NCBI RefSeq assembly: GCF_014174255.1
Contig: NZ_JABEQJ010000009.1
Location: 62,001 to 126,000, forward strand
Origin: Gluconacetobacter sacchari
GTDB lineage: Bacteria > Pseudomonadota > Alphaproteobacteria > Acetobacterales > Acetobacteraceae
Reading direction: 5' to 3'
DNA: 64,000 bases
Shown here in pieces: positions 17,401 through 26,538 of the stretch (positions within the stretch are counted from its first letter, which is position 1; every line of letters begins with the position of its first letter). The notes under the pieces are model-generated. The model did not search any database, was not told the origin of the DNA, and saw only the letters and a program-made list of their open reading frames with translations. Made by a program: the position numbers and the translations under genes.

Positions 17401-18069
17401 ATGGCGGACGGCACATTGTATATCGGCACCCGACGCTATTCGTCCTGGTCCCTGCGTGGCTGGCTGGTCGTGCATCTGGCGGGCCTGGATGTCGACGAGG
17501 TGCTGATACCCCTTGCCGGGGGCGGCGGCACGACGGCGATCAGGGCGGTCTCGCCTAATGGGCTGGTGCCTTACCTGGAACATCACGGCGCGCGGATGTG
17601 GGAAAGTCTGGCGATCGGCGAATATTGCGCCGAGATCGCGCCCGGCCTGTGGCCGACGGACCGGATCGCGCGGGCGCATGCCCGCAGCATCGCCGCCGAG
17701 ATGCATGCCGGTTTCCGCCCGCTGCGTGTTGCGTTGCCGATGAATCTGGGCCGCCCCGCGCGGCCGCTGGCGGGTGGGCTGGCCGATGACGTGCGGGCCG
17801 ATATCGCGCGGATCGATGCCATCCTGTCGGAAACCCGTGCGGCCTATGCCCAGGGCGGCCCGTATCTGTTCGGTGCCGAACTGACGGTGGCCGACGCGAT
17901 GTTCGCACCGGTGATCGCCCGCTTCCTGTCCTACGACGTCGCTCTGTCGACGGGGGCTGCCGATTATGCGGCGTTCCTGCGGGCGCATCCGCTGGTGGCG
18001 CGCTGGTATGACGACGCGGCCGCCGAGCCGGAAGCGTGGCGGCTGGAGCGATACGAGTCCATCGCCTGA
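17401..18069 (+). CDS. Glutathione S-transferase family protein
   Basis: A 222-residue GST-fold protein. The thioredoxin-like N-terminal domain has the YSSWSLRGWLVVHLAG opening, where the Ser-Trp-Ser-Leu-Arg region carries the putative catalytic serine, and the NGLVPYL cis-proline motif with the ESLAIGEYCAE glutathione-binding loop. The C-terminal helical domain contains the usual LTVADAMFAPV hydrophobic core. Such zeta/beta-like GSTs use glutathione in detoxification or isomerisation; the substrate is not evident. It follows mnmA by 29 bp and may be part of the same transcript. Confidence 0.9.
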   Translation: MADGTLYIGTRRYSSWSLRGWLVVHLAGLDVDEVLIPLAGGGGTTAIRAVSPNGLVPYLEHHGARMWESLAIGEYCAEIAPGLWPTDRIARAHARSIAAEMHAGFRPLRVALPMNLGRPARPLAGGLADDVRADIARIDAILSETRAAYAQGGPYLFGAELTVADAMFAPVIARFLSYDVALSTGAADYAAFLRAHPLVARWYDDAAAEPEAWRLERYESIA

Positions 18070-18085
18070 ACGACCGGTGACGCCA

Positions 18086-19171
18086 ATGGCGCCGGTCCTG
18101 ACGATCCTGCCGCCGCGCGAGCGGTTCGCGCCGGGGCAGGCGGGGGCGATCAGTCTGGTGGTGCATCGTCTGGCGGGCCCCGGTGATATCGTGGTGGGCC
18201 AGCCGGTCGCGGCGCCTTTCGCCGATGTGGCGTTCCGGGCCGCGCTTCCCGGGTGCTGGCCGTTCCGGCCTCTGCGCGCAACGGCGCGCTACGTGGCCGC
18301 CGTGGCGCGCATCGTCCGACAGGCACGGCCCGCGCTGGTCGAAATCCATAACCGGCCCGATATCGCCCTGGCGCTGGCGCGGCGTTTCCCCACGCTGCCG
18401 ATGACATTGACGCTGCATAACGATCCGCGGCCGATGCGCGGCGCGGCGTCGCCCGCCCAGCGGGCGGCGCTGGCGCGGCGGATGCGGGTGATCGCGGTGT
18501 CGGAGTGGGTAAGCCGGTGCTTTGCCGAGGGATTGCCCGGCATCGAGGTGGCGGTGCTGCCGAATTGCATCGACATGGCGTCCCTGCCTGCCCCCCTGCC
18601 GGCGGCGGCGCGCGAGCGGACGATCCTGTTTGCCGGGCGGGTGGTGGCGGACAAGGGCGCCGATGCCTTCGTGGCCGCCTGCGGCGCGCTGCTGCCGCAT
18701 CTGCCGGGCTGGCGGGCGTGCATGATCGGGGCCGACCGTTTCGGCGACGTTTCACCCGAAACGCCGTTTCTGCGTGCATTGCGGCCTGCCGCGCGGGCGG
18801 CGGGGGTGGAGATGCCGGGCTACCGGCCCCATGACCGGGTGCTGGACGAAATGGCGCGGGCCGCGATCGTGGTGGTGCCCAGCCGCTGGCCCGAACCGTT
18901 CGGCCTGACGGCGCTGGAGGCGATGGCCTGTGGCGCCGCCCTGGTCGCCTCGCCGGTGGGCGGGCTGCCGGATGTCGTGGGCGATGCCGCGATCCTGGCG
19001 CGTCCGGACCCGGTGGCGGACCTGGCGGCGGCGATCGGCGCGCTTGCGGCCGCCCCGGACCGGCGCGCCGCGCTGTCGGTCGCGGGGCGGGCGCGGGCGG
19101 CGATGTTCGATTGCGCGGTCGCGAGGGACAGGCTGGGTGCGTTGCGGCGGGCCGCGATCGCCCTCCGCTGA
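18086..19171 (+). CDS. Glycosyltransferase family 4-like protein
   Basis: A 361-residue GT-B glycosyltransferase. The C-terminal nucleotide-sugar domain shows LFAGRVVADKGADAFVAA and the characteristic PSRWPEPFGLTALEAMACG, the E-x7-E motif of GT4 retaining enzymes. The N-terminal acceptor domain has the VEIHNRPD segment. It should transfer a sugar to a polysaccharide or lipid acceptor at the cytoplasmic membrane surface; the sugar cannot be read. ATG 18086 is chosen, though GTG 18077 is possible. Single gene of this type locally, so its polysaccharide pathway is unknown. Confidence 0.9.
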   Translation: MAPVLTILPPRERFAPGQAGAISLVVHRLAGPGDIVVGQPVAAPFADVAFRAALPGCWPFRPLRATARYVAAVARIVRQARPALVEIHNRPDIALALARRFPTLPMTLTLHNDPRPMRGAASPAQRAALARRMRVIAVSEWVSRCFAEGLPGIEVAVLPNCIDMASLPAPLPAAARERTILFAGRVVADKGADAFVAACGALLPHLPGWRACMIGADRFGDVSPETPFLRALRPAARAAGVEMPGYRPHDRVLDEMARAAIVVVPSRWPEPFGLTALEAMACGAALVASPVGGLPDVVGDAAILARPDPVADLAAAIGALAAAPDRRAALSVAGRARAAMFDCAVARDRLGALRRAAIALR

Positions 19172-19253
19172 AAGAGTTCCGGGCGAGGGATGGGACGGAG
19201 GCACCGGCGCGCCTATATGCTGGGACGATTATCGACGATGGACAGGAGACGAC

Positions 19254-20240
19254 ATGTCTGAGACCCAAGCGGCGACCGGCGACGGGCTGGTGCCGGTCAC
19301 GGTGCTGACCGGCTTTCTCGGAGCCGGCAAGACGACGCTGCTCAATCATATCCTGACGGCCGAACACGGGCGGAAATACGCCGTGGTGATCAACGAGTTC
19401 GGTGAACTGGGCGTGGATAACGACCTCGTGGTGGATGCCGACGAGGAAGTGTTCGAAATGAACAATGGCTGCATCTGCTGCACCGTGCGGGGCGACCTGA
19501 TCCGCATCCTGGGCAGCCTGATGAAGCGGCGGGGCAAGTTCGACGGCATTATCGTCGAGACCACCGGCCTGGCCGATCCGGCCCCGGTGGCGCAGACCTT
19601 CTTCGTCGACGAGGATGTGCGGGGCAAGACGCGGCTGGATGCGGTGGTGACCGTGGTCGACGCGCTGAACGTGGTGCAGACCCTGGAAGAGAGCCCCGAG
19701 GCGGTGAACCAGATCGCCTTCGCCGACGTGATCATCCTGAACAAGACCGATCTGGCGGACGAGGCGGCGCTGGCCGCCATCGAGGCCCGCATTCGCACCA
19801 TCAACCCGGTGGCCCGCCTGCATCGCGCCCAGCGCGGCAACGTGGCGCTGGCCGAGGTGCTGGACCAGGGCGGCTTCGACCTGGCGCGGGCGCTGGAGCA
19901 CGCGCCGCATTTCCTGGAAGACACCAGCCATTCGCACGAGGAGAACGTGAGTTCGGTATCCTACGTGGTGGAGGAACCTCTGGATGCCGCCAAATTCCAG
20001 GCGTGGATCGGCGCGGTGCTTCAGGAGCAGGGGCCGGACATCCTGCGGGCCAAGGGCATCATGAATTATGCGGGCGAGGACCGGCGCTTCGCTTTCCAGG
20101 CGGTGCATATGATGGCCGATGGCGGCTTCATCGGGCCGTGGAAGGATGGCGAGAAAAAGGAATCGCGCCTGGTGATGATCGGCCGCAACCTCAACCGCCC
20201 GCGCCTGCGTCGCGGTTTTGAAAGCTGTCGCGCACGATGA
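19254..20240 (+). CDS. COG0523 (CobW-like) GTPase, metal chaperone
   Basis: A 328-residue G3E GTPase. It has the P-loop GFLGAGKTTLLNH (residues 20-32), the metal-binding GCICCTV motif, NKTD for guanine recognition, and a C-terminal CobW domain. The histidine stretch DTSHSHEEN before that domain is a likely metal-binding loop. COG0523 proteins insert or traffic metals such as Zn2+ or Co2+; no cobalamin genes lie here, so a zinc role is more likely. CAGGAGA precedes ATG 19254. It overlaps the WD40 gene by ATGA. Confidence 0.93.
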   Translation: MSETQAATGDGLVPVTVLTGFLGAGKTTLLNHILTAEHGRKYAVVINEFGELGVDNDLVVDADEEVFEMNNGCICCTVRGDLIRILGSLMKRRGKFDGIIVETTGLADPAPVAQTFFVDEDVRGKTRLDAVVTVVDALNVVQTLEESPEAVNQIAFADVIILNKTDLADEAALAAIEARIRTINPVARLHRAQRGNVALAEVLDQGGFDLARALEHAPHFLEDTSHSHEENVSSVSYVVEEPLDAAKFQAWIGAVLQEQGPDILRAKGIMNYAGEDRRFAFQAVHMMADGGFIGPWKDGEKKESRLVMIGRNLNRPRLRRGFESCRAR

Positions 20241-21313
20241 CGGGGATGAGGACCGAGAGCGGGGCACCGGCCGGCCTGCTGGAACGACGGGGTGCCGCGC
20301 GCACGATCGACGGCCATGTCGTCGCCTGTGTGGCGTCGCGCGACAGCAACCAGTTCGCCTTCGCCACCGCCGAGGGCGATGTGGTACTGGCGGCGCGCGC
20401 GGATTTCGCCGACGCGGCCGCGTGGCAGGTGCAAACGGTGCATGACGGTGCGATCTTGTGCCTGGCGCCCGATGCGGCGCCGACCGGCTTCCTGACCGGG
20501 GGCGACGATTCCACGCTGCGCCGGATCGGCGCGGATGGCGCGGTGACCGACCTGGTGCGTGGCCGACGGTGGATCGAACATGTCGCCACCTGGATCGACG
20601 CGAAGAATACCCCGAAATCGGGCGTGATCGCCTTTGCCTCCGGCAAGCAGGTCGAACTGCGCGATGCGGCCGGCACCGAGACGCTGAAGGTGCTGGACCA
20701 TCCTTCCACCGTCAGCGGCGTGACGTTTGACGCCAAGGGCAAGCGGGTGGCGGCGTCGCACTATAACGGTGCGTCGATGTGGTTCGTGCAGGCCAGGGTC
20801 GATAACCCCCGGCGGCTGGACTGGAAGGGCAGCCATACCGGTATCATCATCCATCCGGCCGGTGACGCGCTGGTGACCAGCATGCAGGAAAACGAGTTGC
20901 ACGGCTGGCGGCTGGCCGACGGGCACAATATGCGCATGAGCGGCTATCCGGCCAAGGTGCAGTCGATGGCGTTCTCGCGCACCGGCAAATGGCTGGTGAC
21001 CGGCGGGGCGGACAGCGTGGTCATGTGGCCGTTCTTCGGCGGCGGCCCGATGGGCAAGCCGCCGGTCGAGCTGGCGGGCCTGCCGGGCGTGATCTGCCGC
21101 CGCGTGGCCTGCCACCCGGTGCATGAGATCGTGGCGGCGGGCTTCGCCGACGGTACCATCCTGCTGGAGGATGCGACGGCGCAGAAGGTCCTGCCGGTGC
21201 GCGACGCCGGCGGTGGCGCGGTCTCGGCACTGGCTTTCAGCCCCGATGGAACCGGCCTGGCATTCGGGACCGAGGACGGAGCGATCGGGATCGTCGACCT
21301 GGCGGCGCGATAG
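20237..21313 (+). CDS. WD40 repeat protein coupled to a COG0523 GTPase
   Basis: A 358-residue protein of about seven WD40 blades forming a beta-propeller; examples are GFLTGGDDSTLRRIG, KWLVTGGADSVVMWP and GLAFGTEDGAIGIVD. It has no signal peptide and should be a cytosolic scaffold. Its start overlaps the COG0523 stop (ATGA), so stoichiometric coupling is expected and the two may form a complex for metal delivery. That function is inference; no catalytic motif is visible. Confidence 0.88.
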   Translation: MTGMRTESGAPAGLLERRGAARTIDGHVVACVASRDSNQFAFATAEGDVVLAARADFADAAAWQVQTVHDGAILCLAPDAAPTGFLTGGDDSTLRRIGADGAVTDLVRGRRWIEHVATWIDAKNTPKSGVIAFASGKQVELRDAAGTETLKVLDHPSTVSGVTFDAKGKRVAASHYNGASMWFVQARVDNPRRLDWKGSHTGIIIHPAGDALVTSMQENELHGWRLADGHNMRMSGYPAKVQSMAFSRTGKWLVTGGADSVVMWPFFGGGPMGKPPVELAGLPGVICRRVACHPVHEIVAAGFADGTILLEDATAQKVLPVRDAGGGAVSALAFSPDGTGLAFGTEDGAIGIVDLAAR

Positions 21314-21336
21314 CGGCCTTTCGGGCGCATCCCCCG

Positions 21337-22029
21337 TCAGGGGGCGATGTGCAGGGGAGGAAGGTCGACCCGGACCACGATATCGTTCAAGGACGGGCGT
21401 GGCGACGGGAAGCGCCGCATGACGATGGGGTCATGGCCGGGAATGATTCTGGACATGTCCCCGTCCGCCAGACGCATGATCGTGTCAAAGCCTGCGATCA
21501 TTTCACGCAGATCGACAAATGCGCTGACCGGGTGACGATCGGCGAGGTTCTTTTCGTAGTGGCATGTGTCGTTTGCCAGGACGACCCAGCCGCGAGCGGT
21601 CCTGACACGTACGAGCTGCTGGCCGGGTGTGTGGCCGCCGATGCGTTGAAGCTCGATGCCGGGCGCCAAAGTGGCATATCCGTCGAGGATATTGACGCGT
21701 CCGGCAAAAATCAGGTCCAGCAATGTATGGATGTCGCTCGCTTCCACCGAGCCGCCCAGGTTGGGATTGGTGCTGGACATCATCGCGCTGGTGACGAATT
21801 CGATCTCGCGCCGCTGAAGATGGAAGTGCGCGGCATCGAAGCGCCCCATGTTTCCGGCATGGTCGTAATGCAGGTGCGTCAGGATGACGTCACGCACCTG
21901 GCGGACATCGAATCCACAAAGGGAGAGACTGTCGATCGGGCAGCGCAGCATCGCTCGACCGCGACGAAGGCCCGTTTCCGCGCGAAAGCCGGTATCGACC
22001 AGGACGACGCGTTCATCGTTCGCGATCAC
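21337..22029 (-). CDS. Metallo-beta-lactamase-fold hydrolase, lactonase-like, probably frameshifted at its 5' end
   Basis: The frame encodes 230 residues of an AHL-lactonase-like MBL-fold hydrolase. The zinc motif THLHYDHAGN is intact, with later ligands in IGGHTPGQQL, LANDTCHY and IIPGHDP. The start is odd: GTG 22029 lies inside the conserved beta-hairpin, and the expected preceding residues (FIPPFLPGGDIQFDYYLS) are present upstream in frame but open without a start. A shift in the A-run 22082-22086 would join them to a GTG at 22121, two bases after the methyltransferase stop. So this is either a recent frameshift or a sequencing error. Quorum quenching cannot be assumed. Confidence 0.75.
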   Translation of the reverse strand: MIANDERVVLVDTGFRAETGLRRGRAMLRCPIDSLSLCGFDVRQVRDVILTHLHYDHAGNMGRFDAAHFHLQRREIEFVTSAMMSSTNPNLGGSVEASDIHTLLDLIFAGRVNILDGYATLAPGIELQRIGGHTPGQQLVRVRTARGWVVLANDTCHYEKNLADRHPVSAFVDLREMIAGFDTIMRLADGDMSRIIPGHDPIVMRRFPSPRPSLNDIVVRVDLPPLHIAP

Positions 22030-22123
22030 CGATAGATAATAATCGAACTGAATGTCTCCGCCCGGCAGGAAGGGCGGGATGAAAAATGTTCAGCCGAACC
22101 GTCCCCAGACCTGCGCGACACCG

Positions 22124-22858
22124 CTATTTTCGCGCGGCAATCGCACGCAGTCCGCCGATGGGGCGGTCATGCCCGATCGTGAAGCCAAGTCTTTTCAGTT
22201 CGGCGACCTGTTCCGCCGGGGAGAGGCGCAGCTTCCGGTAGCGGCTTTTCTGGAAACGCCAGCCGGACGCTTCGCGAACATGGAGAAGATCGTTCACGAT
22301 GACGCGTTCCGGTTCATATTCCAGAACGCATGTCATGAGACGATGATCGTCGCTCTGGACGGAAAGGAAACGATCGAGCCCCGTGAGTTCCTGCGACAGA
22401 TCGCGAAATGTCAGGATGAAATGGCCACCGGGGCGCAGGGCCTCGTACGCGTCGCGATAGAGAGTCGACACGTCGGCCCGGTCCTCCAGGTGCGTCAACG
22501 TATCGCCCATGCAGACGATCGCGTCGGCCGACGCGCGGCCGACCAGCGTCGGGAAGCCGCGCAGATCGGCGTGGACAGTCCTGATAGGCTGGCCGGTTGC
22601 CGCCGCTTCCAGTTCCGCCAGAAGCTCGGCGCTCGTATCGATCGCGATGATGGTATCGTAGCCGATGGCCATGAGGGCGAATGACTGGTAGCCCGGCCCG
22701 CAGCCCAGATCGACAGCGATGCCCTTGGGGCCGTCATTCAGTCCGAGATCGACGAGAAGCGCCTGCTGTTCGGCGATCTTTTCCTCCAGCGGCAGTCCGT
22801 TCATCCAGGAATAATGCGCCGCCAGAAGCTGGTCATAATGGCGTGTGACCTCGTTCAT
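22124..22858 (-). CDS. SAM-dependent methyltransferase
   Basis: A 244-residue class I methyltransferase. Motif I is AVDLGCGPGYQSFAL (about residues 48-62), followed by IIAIDTSAELL for motif II, with IVCMGDTLTHLED and GGHFILTFRDL downstream. It has no membrane segment and no clear substrate-specific domain. ATG 22858 gives normal length. The lactonase-like gene follows within two bases of its stop if the proposed start is right, so the two would form an operon. Confidence 0.9.
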   Translation of the reverse strand: MNEVTRHYDQLLAAHYSWMNGLPLEEKIAEQQALLVDLGLNDGPKGIAVDLGCGPGYQSFALMAIGYDTIIAIDTSAELLAELEAAATGQPIRTVHADLRGFPTLVGRASADAIVCMGDTLTHLEDRADVSTLYRDAYEALRPGGHFILTFRDLSQELTGLDRFLSVQSDDHRLMTCVLEYEPERVIVNDLLHVREASGWRFQKSRYRKLRLSPAEQVAELKRLGFTIGHDRPIGGLRAIAARK

Positions 22859-22928
22859 GCATCGCCTGCCTGTCTTGTTTTGATTGCGAACAGTCTTCCA
22901 TCCGACGGTAATCCCTCTTCCGGCGCGA

Positions 22929-24302
22929 TCAGGGGCGTTCGGCGGGGGCTGGCGTTTCGGCCGGCGGTGGTTCGGTGTTTTCGACCACCGAGAGGAATTT
23001 CTCCGCCAGCGCGCTGTAGAGCGAGCGGGGGCAGATCATGCGCGAGACGCCATAGGCGAGGAACGAGGTGGCCAGCAGCGCCAGCGTGACCTGCTGGTTG
23101 TCCGACATTTCCATCACGATCACGCTGGCCGTCAGCGGTGCCTGCACCACGGCCGAGAAATAGGCGACCGTGCCCAGCAGGACCACCGCGCCGGGCGTGG
23201 TGTGCGGCAGGAACTGCGCCACCCAGCCGCCGATGCCCGCGCCGATGGCCAGCGAGGGCGCGAACAGGCCGCCCGGAATGCCCGAGCAGTAGGACACGAT
23301 GGTGGCGATATATTTCAGGATGAAGAACGAGGCCGGATAGCTGGTCTGGCCGGCGATGATCTCGCGTGCCTGGGTGTAGCCCGTGCCGTAGGTGATGCCG
23401 CCCGAGGCGAGCCCCAGCACCGCCAGCACCAGCCCGCAGAGGGCCGCGAAGGCGATCGGCCGCCGTGCGACGAACTGGCCCAGCATGCCCGGCAGCCCCT
23501 GGGAGGTGCGGATCAGGATCGCGGAAAACACGCCGCCGCTGATGCCGCCCAGGATGCCGCAAGTCAGTACCGCGATCCAACTGATGCCGATCGGCACCAC
23601 GACGTCGGTGTGGCCGAAATAGGTATAATTGCCGACCAGCGCGATGGCGGTGACGCCCGAGAGGATCACGCCCGTCAGCATCGTGCCGCTGGTGCGCTGT
23701 TCGAAGGAATGGCTGAGTTCCTCGATCGCGAACACGATCCCGCCCAGCGGCGTGTTGAAGGCGGCGGATACGCCCGAGGCGCCCCCGGCCAGGATCAGCC
23801 CGCGCCGGACGCTGACCGTCGACAGGTTCAACCATCGCCCGAAGGCGTGCATGATGGCCGCGCCGACCTGCACCGTCGGCCCTTCGCGCCCGATCGACGC
23901 GCCGGCCAGCAGGCCCATCGTGGTCAGCACGATCTTGCCGAAGGCGATGCGCAGCGACAGCAGCCGGTCGACGATGGCGAAATTTTCCAGGTGCAGGGCG
24001 GCGATCGTCTGGGGAATGCCCGAACCCTGGGCGCCGCGAAACCAGGTGCGCGTCAGCCAGGTCGAGAGCGCCAGGCCGGCCGGGGTAAGCGCCAGCATGA
24101 TCCATGGGTCCCACGCCACCAGCCGGGTTCGCAGGGCCGCGGCGGTATCGGCCGCGGAGGCGAACCCGACCGCGACCAGCCCGACCAGGACGGCGGCCGT
24201 CCAATAGACGATCTTGCGGCGCCACTGCGCCGTCGTGACCCGGGCGGAACGGCGCAGATGTCGCATGTGACGGATGCGCAGTTCGGTCAGGTCGGTCTTC
24301 AT
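22929..24302 (-). CDS. ClC family Cl-/H+ antiporter
   Basis: A 457-residue ClC transporter with about 18 membrane helices. The ion-binding motifs are all present: GSGIP (93-97), GREGP with gating Glu140, the GxFxP-type GIPGGLFAPS, and a C-terminal Tyr in PRSLYSAL. The internal proton glutamate of the antiporter subtype is retained in AIEELSHSF (Glu195), as in E. coli ClcA. It should thus exchange chloride for protons, useful in acid resistance. There are no CBS domains. It stands alone on the minus strand. Confidence 0.95.
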   Translation of the reverse strand: MKTDLTELRIRHMRHLRRSARVTTAQWRRKIVYWTAAVLVGLVAVGFASAADTAAALRTRLVAWDPWIMLALTPAGLALSTWLTRTWFRGAQGSGIPQTIAALHLENFAIVDRLLSLRIAFGKIVLTTMGLLAGASIGREGPTVQVGAAIMHAFGRWLNLSTVSVRRGLILAGGASGVSAAFNTPLGGIVFAIEELSHSFEQRTSGTMLTGVILSGVTAIALVGNYTYFGHTDVVVPIGISWIAVLTCGILGGISGGVFSAILIRTSQGLPGMLGQFVARRPIAFAALCGLVLAVLGLASGGITYGTGYTQAREIIAGQTSYPASFFILKYIATIVSYCSGIPGGLFAPSLAIGAGIGGWVAQFLPHTTPGAVVLLGTVAYFSAVVQAPLTASVIVMEMSDNQQVTLALLATSFLAYGVSRMICPRSLYSALAEKFLSVVENTEPPPAETPAPAERP

Positions 24303-24469
24303 CGTCGGGTATCCGGGGCACTGGCGCCCCGGAGCGGAAGGGTCTCAGGGGGCGTGATGGCATTATCTATCCGCCCTTTACCCCCTTAGTGCCGGGTATT
24401 TCCACTGGAACCGCTCATTTATCCCCGACCGGCGGGGGATGCTGTGTTGTGCCTGTCACAACGGAGCGC

Positions 24470-25366
24470 TCAGGACGGGATCGCGATTCCGCAATGCTTG
24501 GCCTTGCGGTCGGGCTCGACATGGATATGGATCAGCGCCTCGCCGATGCGCGCCCGCAGCGCGGCCTCGATCCGGTCGCAGATTTCATGCGCGGCATCGA
24601 CGCTCATGCCGCCGGGTACGACCAGGTGAAATTCCACGAAGGCCATGGCGCCGACGATGCGCGCGCGCAGATCGTGCGCCTCGATCGCTCCGTGGCCGCT
24701 GGCGGCGATCACCTGGCGGATCGCGTCCAGCGTGTCCGGCTCCGGGGCCTCGTCCATCAGGCCCGCGATCGAGTCGCGCATCATGCCCCAGCCCACCCGC
24801 AGCACATTGAGGGCGATCAGGCCGGCCAGCAGGGGGTCGATCCATGGCCAGCCGGTCAGAGGAATCAGGACGAAGCCGCCCACCAGGCCGAGCGTGGTCC
24901 AGACGTCGGACATCACGTGCTGGCCGGCCGCGACCAGGGTGGGCGACCGCTTTGCCCGGCCCGCGCGCAGCAGGACCTGCGCCCAGGCCAGGTTCAGCAG
25001 GCCGGCCGAGCCATTCAGCGCGATGCCGGCCAACGGCGCGTTCGGCAGGCCGGGATGCTGCCAGTCGATCCAGGCCTCGCGGCCGATGGCCAGCGCGGTG
25101 ATCAGCACCAGCACGCCTTCCGCCACGGCCGAGAGATATTCGGCCTTGTAATGGCCATAGGTATGGTTGTCGTCCGGCGGCAGGCTGGCGACATGCAGGG
25201 CCCACAGGCCGGTCAGGGCGGCAACGACATTGATGATGGTCTCGATCGCATCGGAATAGAGCGCGATCGAGCCCGTGACGCGCCAGGCCGCGTATTTCAG
25301 CCCCAGCGCGGCGATGCTGACGCCCAGGCTGGTCCAGGCCAGCGCGCTCTTGCTGATCTCGGGCAT
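24470..25366 (-). CDS. Cation diffusion facilitator, second of a pair
   Basis: A 298-residue CDF transporter of six membrane helices and a C-terminal cytoplasmic metal-binding domain (FVEFHLVVPGGMSVDAAHEI). The TM5 metal pair is present in HVMSDVWTTLG, while TM2 reads SDAIETIINVV, with Asn instead of the second Asp, a variant of the COG0053 subgroup. It expels a divalent metal such as Zn2+, Fe2+ or Mn2+ using the proton gradient. ATG 25366 follows the upstream CDF stop by four bases, so the two are cotranscribed. Confidence 0.92.
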   Translation of the reverse strand: MPEISKSALAWTSLGVSIAALGLKYAAWRVTGSIALYSDAIETIINVVAALTGLWALHVASLPPDDNHTYGHYKAEYLSAVAEGVLVLITALAIGREAWIDWQHPGLPNAPLAGIALNGSAGLLNLAWAQVLLRAGRAKRSPTLVAAGQHVMSDVWTTLGLVGGFVLIPLTGWPWIDPLLAGLIALNVLRVGWGMMRDSIAGLMDEAPEPDTLDAIRQVIAASGHGAIEAHDLRARIVGAMAFVEFHLVVPGGMSVDAAHEICDRIEAALRARIGEALIHIHVEPDRKAKHCGIAIPS

Positions 25367-25370
25367 CGGG

Positions 25371-26360
25371 TCAGGGCACGTTCGCGTCGGCCAGCACGCA
25401 GCGGCCCGCATAGGCCGGGGTTTCGACCTGGAAGGTCGGGTGCCCGATGCCGAAGCGGGAGCGCAGCGCTTCGGTCGCGTCGCCCAGCAGCGTATCGTCC
25501 GCGGCAATCGGGCAGACCAGATGGACGGTCAGCGCGGTCTCGGTGGTGCTGATCGGCCAGATATGCAGGTCGTGCAGGTCCTGAACGCCCGGCAGGGCGC
25601 GCAGATAGGCCTCGACCCCTGCCTGATCGATCGTGCGCGGCACGCGGTCCAGCGCCATGTCCAGCGAATCGCGCAGCAGCGACCATGTGCCGGCGACGAT
25701 CGCGCAGGACAAAAGCAGCCCCATGATCGGATCCAGCCGGACCCAGCCGGTATAGAAAATGATCGCGCCGGCGACCACGACGCCGGCCGACATCATCGTA
25801 TCGGCCAGCATGTGCAGAAAGGCCCCGCGAATGTTCAGGTCGCCGCCGCTCCGCGCGAAGAGCAGGGTCGTCGCGCCGTTGACCACGATGCCCCCCGCGG
25901 CCACGGCCATGACCGTGCCACCCGGCACCGCCGTGGGTTCGATCAGGCGCAGGATCGATTCCCAGACGATGCCGCCGGTGACCAGCAGCAGCGCCACGGC
26001 ATTGCCCAGCGCCGCGAGGATCGAGGACCGGCGCAGCCCGTAGGTGAATGCGGCGCTGGGCGCGCGCTGCGACAGAACATGCGCCAGCCACGCCGCCGCC
26101 AGCGCCAGTACGTCGGACAGGTTGTGCCCGGCATCGGCCAGCAGGGCCAGCGCGTGCGACGTGACGCCCCATGCCGCCTCGGCCATCACATAGACCAGAT
26201 TGAGGCCGATCCCCCAGGCGAAGGCGGCGCCGAACGAGGCCGGCGCATGCACATGCCCGTGGCCGTGATGTCCATGATGGTCATGGTCATGGTCGCACGC
26301 ATGCGCCCGGTCCCGGCCCGCGTGCCCATGCGCGGATGAAGGGTCGTGCAAGTCGGCCAT
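25371..26360 (-). CDS. Cation diffusion facilitator with His-rich N-terminus (ZitB/CzcD type)
   Basis: A 329-residue zinc-type CDF exporter. Residues 20-38 are a histidine-rich, metal-sensing tail (12 His in the run HACDHDHDHHGHHGHGHVH). TM2 carries the zinc-selective HxxxD site (LLADAGHNLSD) and TM5 the matching LHMLADTMMS. The C-terminal domain ends in PTFQVETP. It exports zinc or cobalt from the cytoplasm. It is cotranscribed with the second, differently built CDF. ATG 26360 is preceded by AGGAGAAG. Confidence 0.95.
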   Translation of the reverse strand: MADLHDPSSAHGHAGRDRAHACDHDHDHHGHHGHGHVHAPASFGAAFAWGIGLNLVYVMAEAAWGVTSHALALLADAGHNLSDVLALAAAWLAHVLSQRAPSAAFTYGLRRSSILAALGNAVALLLVTGGIVWESILRLIEPTAVPGGTVMAVAAGGIVVNGATTLLFARSGGDLNIRGAFLHMLADTMMSAGVVVAGAIIFYTGWVRLDPIMGLLLSCAIVAGTWSLLRDSLDMALDRVPRTIDQAGVEAYLRALPGVQDLHDLHIWPISTTETALTVHLVCPIAADDTLLGDATEALRSRFGIGHPTFQVETPAYAGRCVLADANVP

Positions 26361-26538
26361 GGCGGGGCTTCTCCTGGAGCGGCGGCCCTCTGTAACAGAT
26401 GCGTCGCACCGGGGGCCAGCCCCGCGTGCTTTCGCCGGGGCGGGCGGTCGTGATAAGGCACGGCGCGTGGCGTCTCCACGCCGTGCCGTCCCGTGCCAGC
26501 ACAGTTCCATAATCCCGCGAACGGATGTTCCGCCCCGC

